From NCBI RefSeq assembly GCF_001039355.2, contig NW_019775069.1, forward strand, positions 1,077,004 to 1,141,003: DNA of 64,000 nucleotides, in the 5' to 3' direction. The stretch comes from Lingula anatina (taxonomy: Eukaryota > Brachiopoda > Lingulata > Lingulida > Lingulidae). Positions 14,201 through 24,800 of this stretch are shown here, in pieces. Made by a program: the position numbers and the translations under genes. Numbering within the stretch: the stretch's first letter is position 1; each line of letters begins with the position of its first letter. The notes under the pieces were generated by a model. The model saw only the letters and a program-made list of their open reading frames with translations. It was not told the DNA's origin and ran no database searches.

Positions 14201-14653
14201 TTTAAACAAGTCATTGATCAGAACTGATAATCACTTCTATCGAAGTTGCAGTTGGGGTAAGGCCCTTGCTCTCCATGATGGGGTTTATTAAAGTGCTGGG
14301 TATTCAGTTTAAAAAAAAAACTAACAAAGAATGACAGAGGGCACTTGCAATTTATAATTTCTATGGGCAAGATGGTTTTATACGATTGAATCATTTACAT
14401 GTACTAAATATGCCCAGTATTTATGCCATTTCATTTACTCTGCAGTTTAACTTTTAGAAGCGTTGTTTATGAATTCAAGTTCTATGTGTCATTGCAGGAA
14501 TATGTTCAGCATGTGCTGAGGGTTTGCAGGAAGAACCCAGATTGCCCCCTGCATCCAAACAAAAGCAAATATCTTTCTAAGCAGACACTATTTGAATTTT
14601 CACCCTTTTTTAAGAAAGGAGTATTCGAGTCTTCAAAACATGGTACAGGATAG
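1838..14653 (+). CDS. KIF16B: KIF16B-like kinesin-3 motor with FHA and PX domains (motor interrupted by assembly gap)
   Basis: In the known family, KIF16B is a plus-end-directed microtubule motor that carries early endosomes by binding PI3P through a C-terminal PX domain. Exons seen: 1838-1884, 2936-3005, 3341-3463, 4673-4789, 5114-5146, [gap], 5315-5366, 5690-5827, 6238-6338, 6543-6655, 7139-7478, 7901-8062 (or 8080), 8884-9695, 10137-10216, 10501-10640, 10821-10966, 11897-12076, 12427-12475, 12919-12969, 13247-13387, 13668-13760, 13978-14061, 14498-14653. All join in phase except across the gap. The start [16 protein letters not shown] is the classic kinesin-3 N-terminus, and the end [15 protein letters not shown] matches the KIF16B tail. 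Visible coding is 130 codons before the gap and 945 after. The missing part is roughly 350 residues of motor, judged from the vertebrate protein. The PX-coding 3' end is repeated at 15768-17517. Confidence 0.93.
4991..5032. repeat. (CA)n microsatellite
   Basis: About 21 uninterrupted CA units lie in the intron between the P-loop exon and the 5114 exon. Confidence 0.98.
5172..5172. other. single-N assembly gap hiding kinesin motor exons
   Basis: One N sits 26 bases after the exon encoding GLTPRICE, and the sequence that follows runs directly to an FHA-domain exon. The known protein order needs about 350 residues between these points. The gap size in the file (1 base) is therefore not its true size. 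Confidence 0.85.
5203..5251. repeat. (TC)n microsatellite
   Basis: An uninterrupted TC tract of about 24 units lies just after the N at 5172. It is a plausible cause of the assembly break. Confidence 0.97.
5315..6338 (+). CDS. KIF16B: KIF16B FHA domain exons
   Basis: Exons 5315-5366, 5690-5827 and 6238-6338 encode a kinesin-3 forkhead-associated domain: [17 protein letters not shown] (the GR..A strand of FHA), then KEHCYIDN (equivalent to the S/T-H loop), [15 protein letters not shown], and [20 protein letters not shown], which is nearly identical to vertebrate KIF16B. In this family FHA follows the motor neck and contributes to dimerisation and regulation. Phases are 0/1, 1/1 and 1/0. Confidence 0.92.
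6543..12475 (+). CDS. KIF16B: KIF16B coiled-coil stalk exons
   Basis: Nine exons (6543-6655, 7139-7478, 7901-8062, 8884-9695, 10137-10216, 10501-10640, 10821-10966, 11897-12076, 12427-12475) encode a charged, Glu/Lys/Gln-rich heptad sequence. The first begins after the FHA with [15 protein letters not shown], matching the KIF16B linker. The large exon 8884-9695 (270 codons) is continuous coiled coil. The exon ending at 8062 could instead use a donor at 8080 (ACG|gtaggg), adding six in-frame codons. The intron after 10966 uses a GC donor. The stalk is expected to drive dimerisation and autoinhibition; function is inferred from the family. Confidence 0.9.
9784..10050. repeat. about 100-106-bp tandem repeat, 2.7 copies
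   Basis: The block starting AATTATGCATGTGCATGAAT at 9784 recurs near 9884 and 9990 with small changes. Each unit also contains AGTATTTAGTCAATAGTTT and AACAGCTTCCAGC. It lies in the intron after the long stalk exon and is non-coding. Confidence 0.85.
10967..11896 (+). other. GC-AG intron in the kinesin gene
   Basis: The upstream exon ends GGAAAG|gcaagt and the downstream exon starts after ATCCAG at 11897. Only this junction keeps phase (AG+G = Arg, then [13 protein letters not shown]). GCAAGT is the standard context of the minor GC donor class. No GT nearby gives an open frame across the junction. Confidence 0.75.
12919..14653 (+). CDS. KIF16B: KIF16B PX domain and C-terminus, copy 1
   Basis: Exons 12919-12969, 13247-13387, 13668-13760, 13978-14061 and 14498-14653 (stop TAG 14651-14653) encode the phox-homology domain. 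The PI3P-binding signature [11 protein letters not shown] is in exon 13668, and the proline-containing loop FPPKKWFGN is in exon 13978. The tail [15 protein letters not shown] ends the protein as in the short vertebrate isoform. The family role is binding PI3P on early endosomes. Confidence 0.93.
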
Positions 14654-14797
14654 ACATTTCCCATGACAGTGTCAGCACAAGAATTCCAGACTTGTTTATA
14701 AATGTTATGTTTAATATTCACTTATCATAAATTTTTTGGTCTACAGCATAAACTTCTATACCAACAGGACTATTATTTATATACATATATGTACAGT

Positions 14798-14803
14798 AAT
14801 AAA
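14798..14803 (+). terminator. possible poly(A) signal for KIF16B copy 1
   Basis: AATAAA lies 145 bases after the stop codon and is conserved at 17660 in copy 2. In AT-rich sequence such hexamers are common, so this is only a candidate. Confidence 0.4.
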
Positions 14804-15425
14804 TATAATGTTTTTCTTTGCATTAAAAATGGTTTGGTGAATGTGATCAAGCTTTATATGCTGGTGATAACTGGCCAATTTTTTTGTTGTAAATAATATC
14901 CAAGCTGTTTATAAATCGATACAACAGTAATATCAAATATATGGCACAAATGTAGTTCTATAACTGAGTTTGTAAACGGTAACAGATTTGACTAGAACAT
15001 TATAAGCCATGGTCCGATGTGCAATTCAATTTGATATTTTGTTTTTAACTTTTAATATGAGGTATTATATATTATGAAAGTAAAAAAAACTTTGTTAAAA
15101 CAACTGAATAGTTTCAATGATATGCATTTATTAATCATTTACAGGTAACTTAATTGAACAATGTTTAAATGAAGTTTTGTATAACCTTGCATTTAAAAAG
15201 TACTACTAATACAGTAATAGGGCATGAAAACTCTAATGAATTGTGCTAGAGGTGCTACAGATATTTGCTCAACTGTTTTTCCCCCACTGAAAGTCATGAG
15301 AGAGAAAGATGGTCTCTATTGACACCTTATTAAAATTTTGGGACGACCGACATTTTGTGATGTAAACTTACTTTTAACTGGATACAATCAAATGCATTAT
15401 TGTACCACCAGCGTTAGCGCTGGCA

Positions 15426-15426
15426 N
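15426..15426. other. single-N join between two copies of the kinesin 3' end
   Basis: To the left, copy 1 departs from copy 2 at about 15403 into GTACCACCAGCGTTAGCGCT and stops at the N. To the right, the sequence restarts at the equivalent of 12588. Confidence 0.9.
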
Positions 15427-15767
15427 TCAAAAATATAGTGGTCAGTGTCCAGTCTGCATCATGTTATTCTGAAAAGAATGGCTTAAACTTTGATGAATCT
15501 TGACCTACCCAAAACAGAACGTTTTCATGTGTGTGCATTTGACTGCTGATGTTCACAGTTATTTAGTTATTTTATCTTTCTGGTATCTTTTTCATGCACC
15601 GATTTATGTAATGCTTGTGTATTTTTTTAAAACTTTTATTTTTATTTTATCTGGTCTTCATATTTCTAGAGTACACTTGTTAGAGAGATTATTTTCTTTT
15701 TCAAGTATTATTTTTGCTATTTTTCTATGTTATCTTATGTTACTTGTGTGTTGCTCTTTTCTTCAAG

Positions 15768-17517
15768 AGTCCTGATGATACTTTTAATAGCAGGCGGTTT
15801 GCTAGGAGTTTGTCAAATGTAAGTTTTGGTAATTTTGTCAAGAGAATGTTGATAGCTTTCAACTTGTACTGTATTATAGAATTATACTCTTAAGACAATT
15901 TTAATGGACACAGCTTGAAATCTGTTATTTATTTTATTGTTATTATTGTTATTATTATATTTTTTATAATATTATCTAGTTGGAATCATTTTTTCCCTGT
16001 AGGTCATGATGAAATTGAAGAACATACATAATAGTCATAACAGCTGTTTACAAACTGATTTCCTGCCCTAAAAACTAAGCTTTTGTGTTTTTGGTTTTCT
16101 ACAGTCTTCAAGTAACAAGCTCTCCAAGTCCATGCCAAGTCTGGCACTGAACACAGAAGACATAGAAGAACCTGTGGTTGTGGTCATTCCATCTTTTACA
16201 TTGAGAGGGTATGGTACAGACACACACCACGAGTTTGAAGTGAAGGTAAGTCACCAACTGGTCATCTTTTTCATTTAACTGTTTAAGTTACTGGGGTATA
16301 GTCACCACTACAGTCAAACCAAGACACAAAGTACCCCTATGTACCGGATAACCCCAGCACCTAGAATATTGATATGAAGTCGGAAATTTTTATACTGACC
16401 AATGATCATGACATTGTAATGTTGAAGTATTGGGAAGTGTATTTTTTAAGTTTAGAACCAACATCACTGGAGATTGCAGTTTTATTTTTAAAGCTGACAC
16501 CGTTTCACTTTCATTGTGTCAACAGATCCGAGTGCTGGAAGAAGAGACATGGAGTGTGTTTCGTCGCTACAGAAGATTCAGAGAGATGCATGAGCATCTG
16601 AAGAAAAAATACCCAGAGGTGAGATTGTGTTTTTTCAGTAAATGAAAATTAAAAGAAAATTAAAGAAAATTGATCTGCTTGACCAGTATAGAATTAAAGA
16701 TGTATATTTGAGAATGCATTGCTCCTCTGCTGCCTAAATGAATTACTTCCTGTTTTTCTCTGTCATAAGTAATAAGAAAATAAGGAGCAGAAACTTGAGA
16801 GTAATAATTAGATATATGCATATATTTATATACAGGTGGCAGCTTTGCAATTCCCTCCCAAGAAGTGGTTTGGAAACAGAACAGAAAAAGTTGTAAAGGA
16901 AAGACAAAATCAGCTGCAGGTGAGTGGATAGCTGAAATATTGACACTCAGTCTGATGAAAAGTACACACTCGGTGTACCTAAATATAACTCAAAACATTT
17001 GAAATTGCAGAAATAAATGAAATTTCTAATTTTTTAAAGGAGGTTGAATCATTGAACATTTAAACAAGTCATTGAACAGAACTGATAATCACTTCTATCG
17101 AAGTTGCAGTTGGGGGGAGGCCCTTGCTCTCCATGATGGGTTTTTTTAAATTGCTGGGTATTCAGTTTAAAAAAAAACTAACAAAGAATGACAGAGGGTA
17201 CTTGCAATTTATAATTTCTATGGGCAAGATGGTTTTATACGATTGAATCATTTACATGTACTAAATATAATATCCAGTATTTATGCCATTTCATTACCTC
17301 TGCGGTTTAACTTTTGGAAGTGTTGTTTATGCATTCAAGTCCTCTCTATATGTCATTACAGGAATATGTTCAGAATGTGCTGAGGGTTTGCAGGAAGAAC
17401 CCAGATTGCCCCCTGCATCCAAACAAAAGCAAATATCTTTCTAAGCAGACACTATTTGAATTTTCACTCTTTTTTAAGAAAGGAGTATTCGAGTCTTCAA
17501 AACATGGTACAGGATAG
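15768..17517 (+). CDS. KIF16B: KIF16B PX domain and C-terminus, copy 2 (probable second allele)
   Basis: Exons 15768-15818, 16105-16245, 16526-16618, 16836-16919 and 17362-17517 have exactly the lengths of copy 1 (51, 141, 93, 84 and 156 bases). Coding differences are few: a silent change in the first exon, His to Asn after EYVQ, and Pro to Leu in the EFSPFF motif. This is far less than expected for an old duplication. It should not be counted as extra exons of one transcript. Confidence 0.9.
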
Positions 17518-17659
17518 ACATTTCACATGACAGTGTCAGCACAAGAATTCCAGACTTGTTTAAATGTTATGTTTAATATTCACTTATCATTTATTTTTTG
17601 GTCTACAGCATAAACTTCTATACCAACAGGACTATTATTTATATACATATATGTACAGT

Positions 17660-17665
17660 AATAAA
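17660..17665 (+). terminator. possible poly(A) signal for KIF16B copy 2
   Basis: AATAAA lies 143 bases after the stop, at the same relative place as 14798 in copy 1. Confidence 0.4.
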
Positions 17666-18451
17666 TATGTTTTTCTTTGCATTAAAAATGGTTTGGTGAA
17701 TGTGATCAAGCTTTATATGCTGGTGATAACTGACCAATTTTTTTGTTATAAATAATATCCAAGCTGTTAATAAATCAATACAACAGTAATGTCAAATATA
17801 TGGCACAAATGTAGTTCTATAACTAAGAGTTTGTAAGCTGTAACAGATTTGACTAGAACATTATAAGCCATGGTCTGATGTGCAATTCAATTTGACATTT
17901 TGTTTTTAACTTTTAATATGAGGTATTATATATTATGAAAGTAAAAAAAAAACTTTGTTAAAACAATTGAATAGTTTCAATAATATGCATTTATTAATCA
18001 TTTACAGGTAACTTAATTGAACAATGTTTAAATGAAGTTATGTATAACCTTGCATTTAAAAAGTACTACTAATACAGTAATAGGGCATGAAAACTCTAAT
18101 GAATTGTGCTAGTGGTGCTACAGACATTTGCTCAAGTGTTTTTACCCACAGAAAGTCATGAGAGAGAAAGATGGTCTCTATTGACACCTTATTTAAATTT
18201 TGGGATGACCGACATTTTGTGATGTAAACTTACTTTTAACTGGATACAAACAAATGCATTATTTATTTCCATTTTGATGTTGTGATATTTGCAGGAAAGA
18301 TTATTTTAAACTTATATAATTCTTATGGACAGGCCTTAAATGAAACTTTTTGAAAAGATTTTATTGTAAGATGAATCACTTTCATGTCTAAAGCAAAACA
18401 TTCATAGAAGAAGTCCACAAAATAAAAATATTAACATTCCTCCATCATGAT

Positions 18452-19039
18452 TGAGGTAACTATGAAAGAACGTTGTATTCTTTTTTTTTTTTTTATACAT
18501 TTTCCCTTTTCCAAAGATTTCAATGTAACCCAATGTTCTTGTACCCTCTTTGAAAATTCTATCACATAAACCATGTGAATTAACTTTGAAAACAAGTGTA
18601 ATAAAAATTCTCTTGATATTTTACAAGGTACTAGGGAAATATGTACTTCTAGAAATTACCGAACAATAGGATAACTGCACTTGTATTTCAATAACAAATG
18701 GATAGTAAAGAGCATGAAATACAATGTGTAAAATACACAGGCAAGCACACACTTCTTGTAAGCAAAATACAAGTGGGACTATCCTTCTGTTGGAAGAGCC
18801 AGCCATGGTACAACTATCAATAACACATCAAATTATATTTACAATATTCAACAAGATGCCAGGATAGATTAATACAACTGGAAATTAAGCATATTTTCTT
18901 TCAAATTAAAAATCTGTTTTCTGCTTAACTGCCCTCTACAGGGTCACAGATTGATTTTTCACTTGATATTCAGTTACATCTTTGGCTTATTTCCAATTTT
19001 CTGTGGTGAAATCCAAGGGCAATTACTGGGTTTGTCACT
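18452..19039. repeat. CATSPERG 3' flank, partial copy A
   Basis: It aligns with 20403-20999, including TTGAGGTAACTATGAAAGAA at the left edge, and ends at the N at 19040. It differs from the other copy by small indels near 18650-18720. Confidence 0.8.
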
Positions 19040-19600
19040 NATGAAACAATGTGTAAAAAATACAGGCAAGCACACACTTCTTGTAAGCAAAATACAAGTG
19101 GGACTATCCTGTTGGAAGAGCCAGCCATGGTACAACTATCAATAACACATGAAAGTATATTTACAATATTCAACAAGATGCCAGGATAGATAATTACAAG
19201 TGGAAATAAAATATATTTTCTTTCAAATTAAAAATCTGTTTTCTGCTTAACTGCCCTCTACAGGGTCACAGATTGATTTTTCACTTGATATTCAGTTACA
19301 TCTTTGGCTTATTTCCAATTTTCTGTGGTGAAATCCAAGGGCAATTACTGGGTTGGCCATGGTTTACATAACTACTGAGGCACTGGCACCTGACAAGTCC
19401 CTCTGACAGCAATCAAATTAGACAATGTGGTTACTCTACAGTGCACAGTTTTTGGGAAATACTTCCTAACCAGAGGTAATTTTTTTGCCTGACATATGAA
19501 AAGGAAACAGATTATGAAACAAAGTATTTAGTACAAGTTGCTGGCTGCATGAAGAAAAAAGGGTTTGCAAAGTGAAAATTTGTGTACAAAATTGACGTCA

Positions 19601-20186
19601 TCACACAGTTGGCCTTTGGTAAAGAGTAACATCCCCTGTTTCCATCTCAATTTCTTCTGTAACCTCCCAATCCAAGTCATTGCTGCCCAGTTTTTCAGCT
19701 GCTGAAGTAGTGTAAATTTTATCAGATATAAAAAAAAAATGCCTTCTATTTAGGACATCCCTCACAATTAAATGGCACTTATAGAGCAAAATTTTAACTG
19801 TCTTAATTTAGACCGCATTCACATCGAGTTAAGCCATGGCTCTACAAAGCCACGAACTAAATATGGCAGACATACATGAAAGGAAAACTGCCTAATCTTT
19901 TAATAGTCTCTCTGCCTCTCACACGCCTCCCCATGTGTCGTCCCAATGGAGCCGAGATTTAATGACTGTACCCCCGCAGGGAGGACGCATGGGGAGGCGT
20001 GTGAGAGGTGGAGAGACTATTAAAAGATTAAGCGGTTTTCCTTTCATGTACGTCCGCCATATTTAGTTCGTGGCTTTGTAGAGCCATGGCTCAACTCGAT
20101 GTGAATGCGGCCTTAATTCGTACACTACACCTATTCCCACGATGCACTTTAAATTATTCTTACATTAAGGGTAACATATATATATG

Positions 20187-20224
<38 letters not shown>

Positions 20225-20401
20225 GTGCCAAAAGAAACTTACCAGCATTACTAATGGTATCATCATCCTGGTGCAAGCACTGGGCATCGGTGACTTCACC
20301 ATCCACCTCTGCCATGGCTCCGTCAACACTGGAGGCTGTAAGTACGACTACTTCAGGAGTGGACATGTTGCCTTGCCCCTCCAACATCTGACTTGACTCT
20401 C
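19601..20401 (-). CDS. CATSPERG: CATSPERG last two exons, partial copy
   Basis: The final exon 19601-19701 encodes the acidic end EVTEEIEMETGDVTLYQRPT..., with stop TGA at 19601-19603. The preceding exon runs from 20243 and is cut by the N at 20402, losing its 5' end. The same two exons are complete at 21241-22052. Confidence 0.8.
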
Positions 20402-21825
20402 NTTGAGGTAACTATGAAAGAACGTTGTATTCTTTTTTTTTTTTTTTAAATACATTTCCCTTTTCCAAAGATTTTAATGTAACCCAATGTTCTTGTACCC
20501 TCTTTGAAAATTCTATCACATAAACCATGTGAATTAACTTTGAAAACAAGTGTAATAAAAATTCTCTTGATATTTTACAAGGTATTATGGAAATATGTAC
20601 TTCTAGCAATTCACTTGAAAAATTACCCAACAACAGGATAACTGCACTTGTATTTCAATAACAAATGGATAGTAAAGAGCATGAAACAATGTGTAAAAAA
20701 TACAGGCAAGCACACACTTCTTGTAAGCAAAATACAAGTGGGACTATCCTGTTGGAAGAGCCAGCCATGGTACAACTATCAATAACACATGAAAGTATAT
20801 TTACAATATTCAACAAGATGCCAGGATAGATAATTACAAGTGGAAATAAAATATATTTTCTTTCAAATTAAAAATCTGTTTTCTGCTTAACTGCCCTCTA
20901 CAGGGTCACAGATTGATTTTTCACTTGATATTCAGTTACATCTTTGGCTTATTTCCAATTTTCTGTGGTGAAATCCAAGGGCAATTACTGGGTTGGCCAT
21001 GGTTTACATAACTACTGAGGCACTGGCACCTGACAAGTCCCTCTGACAGCAATCAAATTAGACAATGTGCTTACTCTACAGTGCACAGTTTTTGGGAAAT
21101 ACTTCCTAACCAGAGGTAATTTTTTTGCCTGACATATGAAAAGGAAACAGATTATGAAACAAAGTATTTAGTACAAGTTGCTGGCTGCATGAAGAAAAAA
21201 GGGTTTGCAAAGTGAAAATTTGTGTACAAAATTGACGTCATCACACAGTTGGCCTTTGGTAAAGAGTAACATCCCCTGTTTCCATCTCAATTTCTTCTGT
21301 AACCTCCCAATCCAAGTCATTGCTGCCCAGTTTTTCAGCTGCTGAAGTAGTGTAAATTTTATCAGATATAAAAAAAAATGCCTTCTATTTAGGACATCCC
21401 TCACAATTAAATGGCACTTATAGAGCAAAATTTTAACTGTCTTAATTTAGACCGCATTCACATCGAGTTGAGCCATGGCTCTACAAAGCCACTAACTAAA
21501 TATGGCAGACATACATGAAAGGAAAACTGCCTAATCTTTTAATAGTCTCTCTGCCTCTCACACGCCTCCCCATGTGTCGTCCCAATGGAGCCGAGATTTA
21601 ATGACTGTACCCCCGCAGGGAGGACGCATGGGGAGGCGTGTGAGAGGTGGAGAGACTATTAAAAGATTAAGCGGTTTTCCTTTCATGTACGTCCGCCATA
21701 TTTAGTTCGTGGCTTTGTAGAGCCATGGCTCAACTCGATGTGAATGCGGCCTTAATTCGTACACTACACCTATTCCCACGATGCACTTTAAATTATTCTT
21801 ACATTAAGGGTAACATATATATATG

Positions 21826-21863
<38 letters not shown>

Positions 21864-24800
21864 GTGCCAAAAGAAACTTACCAGCATTACTAATGGTATC
21901 ATCATCCTGGTGCAAGCACTGGGCATCGGTGACTTCACCATCCACCTCTGCCATGGCTCCGTCAACACTGGAGGCTGTAAGTACGACTACTTCAGGAGTG
22001 GACATGTTGCCTTGCCCCTCCAACATCTGACTTGACTCTCTCCTATTCCAAACTGAAAAATAACTAGGACTCATGTATCATTTTTATATTTTTTAAAAAA
22101 TGTATAAACAAGCATTTCTTGGCAAAGACACTATTTTTCTCATTCTGAATTCAGCTTCACAAAAAAAGATCAACAGCAATATAATTCTGATGATCAATTT
22201 CATAATCAAATTATTCTGCAATCCATAAATCGTGTTAGCAAACTCCCAAACTTACTTCTACGTTCCATAAGCCTTAATTAACTATAATAGTCAAAATACG
22301 TAGATATAGAAAATCATTCAGAGTAAAAGTGTTCTCCCTCACCTGACAAAAAGGACGAAGGATTAGAACTGTCTGCCTGTGATCCTTCATCCCTAGCAGT
22401 GACTAGAGGATCACTACCTGAATTATACGAAAAGCAAGGCAAAATATTACTATGTACATATGTATAGTAAAACAAAATATTAGTACATATGAAAAACAAT
22501 TTGTTGGGTTGCAGACTGTAAAGTGACCCAATTAAGGATATTGTTACCTTTCACCAAAACTCCTTATCTACTGCCTTACATACATTCTTTTGGATAACAG
22601 ATAAAACTTCAGTGTTCGGTGACTAAATTAATTTACATTTACACACATGTCATCTTATGGATGATGTCATAATTGTGATTTTGGGATAAAAATAGAAAAA
22701 TCGGTTGCTCTAATTTCTTTATCTGAGCACCCATGAATACCATTTTAACGACACCATTTAGTACTCCAAAACCCTGCCAGCGATTTTTCTTTTAAGTTTT
22801 AATTCAGATTTTATCATTGATAAAGCAAAATAATGCCCTTTTAAATAAAAATCTGTAATTAAGACCTCATAGCTCCATAACAAAAATATTTAAACCAAAA
22901 TGACGGTACGGGATTGTAGCCCATACATTTGAGGTCAACCATACATACAAGCAACATAGCAACTAAAATGTTTTGCTTGACAACGCAAACTGATTCTTAT
23001 TAATTCAGAATGTTGGTCGCAATCGTTTTTTACATAACTTCATGCTGAAAGGCTATTCTATCTCATTTGTGATAAAACCTTGTTCAGGGATGAAGTTATT
23101 CTCCATACCGATTGCTATCTCTCCTCAAAATAGAAAGGTGTTAAAATGACAATTAAAGCTTTGACTTGCCTATGCTTATGCATTGCAATGAGAAATATAA
23201 ATGCCAATATCTTATATTTTTGAGTGAATTATTATTGTTGTTTTAAAGCACACAGATAGAGGCATAACTGAATAATTATATGCAAGAAAAACCTCATTTT
23301 TGATGATAATAAAGGGTTACAATATCTTTAATGACCTAAACAAAATTACAGTAGCTAACAACCAAGTCCTTACCAACCAACAAACCTATATTATTAGATA
23401 ATGATGCATTACTCACTTAAAGAAAACTTATGATAAACAAATTCAAAGGGCTCGATCAGCACCACCTTCGCAAGGGTATCATGTTTTTTTAAAACAGGAG
23501 TAACAACTTCATTCTCTTTCCATGACATGCAAATAAATAATCGTCAAACATTGGTGGATGTTACTTTTTGATCAGCATTTTAATTCTGTACATCATATAG
23601 GTTCAGATATGCGAAAATCTATAAATCTTCACTGACTGGAAATCAAATGCCTGTCATCTACTACATGTAACCTTTCTTCAGTAACAGAAAAAACAAAACA
23701 AAACAAAACACTTACCATATATTAGTCTTTTATCTATGCCTAAAGGCTTGACTCTCTTGCTCCTTTCTTTGAATACAGCCCATCTAGCTTGAATACTCTT
23801 AGGTATCCTGTGGTCATCACGTGTAAAGATGAAGTAGCAGAAGATGTACAAGACAAAGCCAAACAAGCTGCTCTGGAAAAGGATTTACAAAATGATGAAA
23901 TAAATAAGAAATAAAGTTAAGTGAGGTATTTGAGTCCAACCAGATATATTTAAACTTTGACTGGGAGAGTTCATACATAAGTAAACATTAAATTATACAA
24001 AAAATAAAGAAATCCTTTCTTCATCCGAAACTATATTGATAAAATTCAAATATATGGACTACCACAGGTTGCATTTTTACCAACATTTTGGTTTTTCAAT
24101 TCATTTGATGAAAAACTCTGGTTCCAGCAAATGAGATGATCACAATAAGTACTAAGCTTATGTATATTACAAAGATTAATATATGTTTACTAGTGTGTAA
24201 AAGTGTAATTACTTGGACACTCATCAGCTTTTTGTTTATCGTAATCCAAAGATCATATACTTACAATGATCAAAGCCAATGACACCCTGAAGTCAATTGG
24301 AATTCCATGTACACGCAAGACGAAGCGACTTGTGAAATCACAATATGAAGAATTGATATCAACTCCCCTAGAAAAAGTTAATATTACAATATAAGATACA
24401 TAACATGAGGAGTTGGAAAAAATACCATATCAATTCTTGTTCTGAAAGCAGTTATTCTAAGAAGGGGGCTAAGGTTATGGTTAAGAAAGATATTTATATT
24501 CATAACATACCAAAATAAATGGAGCCTTTGAAACAAACTAGCACTGAGATCAAGCACAGCACATATATAAATCCATAAGAAAATCAAGGAATCAAGATCA
24601 GTCAGTGTATCCTGTTATGTTTCTGGGGTTGTTTTGATGTTAAAGAAGTACAGTCAAAACATTTTACACAAAACAAGCTAGTTTAGGTACAGGGCTCCTT
24701 ACTTGTTTGAAATCTCCACAAGAAAGTAGTACTCTGGTGATTGCATGAAGGCAGGAATTATGTTGGCACAAGGAGAGAAGGTCTGGCAGAAAAAACTGAA

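Larger units (their letters stand above)
12588..15402 (+). repeat. kinesin 3' end, copy 1 (duplicated at 15430-18263)
   Basis: This 2.8-kb segment reappears after the N at 15426 with scattered SNPs and small indels in both exons and introns. Both copies keep five intact exons. Differences include a TTA insertion in the second copy's ATT-rich intron tract. The high identity in introns and the N at the join indicate two alleles placed in tandem rather than an exon duplication. Confidence 0.85.
15430..18263 (+). repeat. kinesin 3' end, copy 2
   Basis: This is a near-identical second copy of 12588-15402, continuing without a break into the intergenic sequence towards CATSPERG. It is therefore the copy joined to the downstream contig. 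Confidence 0.85.
17518..19600. other. intergenic region between convergent KIF16B and CATSPERG
   Basis: The two genes converge here: the kinesin stop is at 17517 (plus) and the CATSPERG stop at 19601 (minus). No exon is recognised between them. A minus-strand AATAAA (plus TTTATT at 18360) could serve CATSPERG but lies about 1.2 kb past its stop. The N at 19040 and repeated blocks make the true distance uncertain. Confidence 0.6.
19041..20401. repeat. CATSPERG 3' end, partial copy B
   Basis: It aligns with 20681-22040 almost base for base (1,361 against 1,360 bases), with a few SNPs such as gtggttactc against gtgcttactc. It is bounded by Ns at 19040 and 20402. It holds the last CATSPERG exon and most of the one before it. 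Confidence 0.9.

Noticed and set aside
20086..20391. 101-codon plus-strand frame beginning MAQLDVNAAL, repeated at 21725
   Set aside because: It starts inside the right arm of a foldback element, crosses a TA/T tract, and then runs antisense to a CATSPERG exon. Its apparent conservation is due to the duplicated assembly block.
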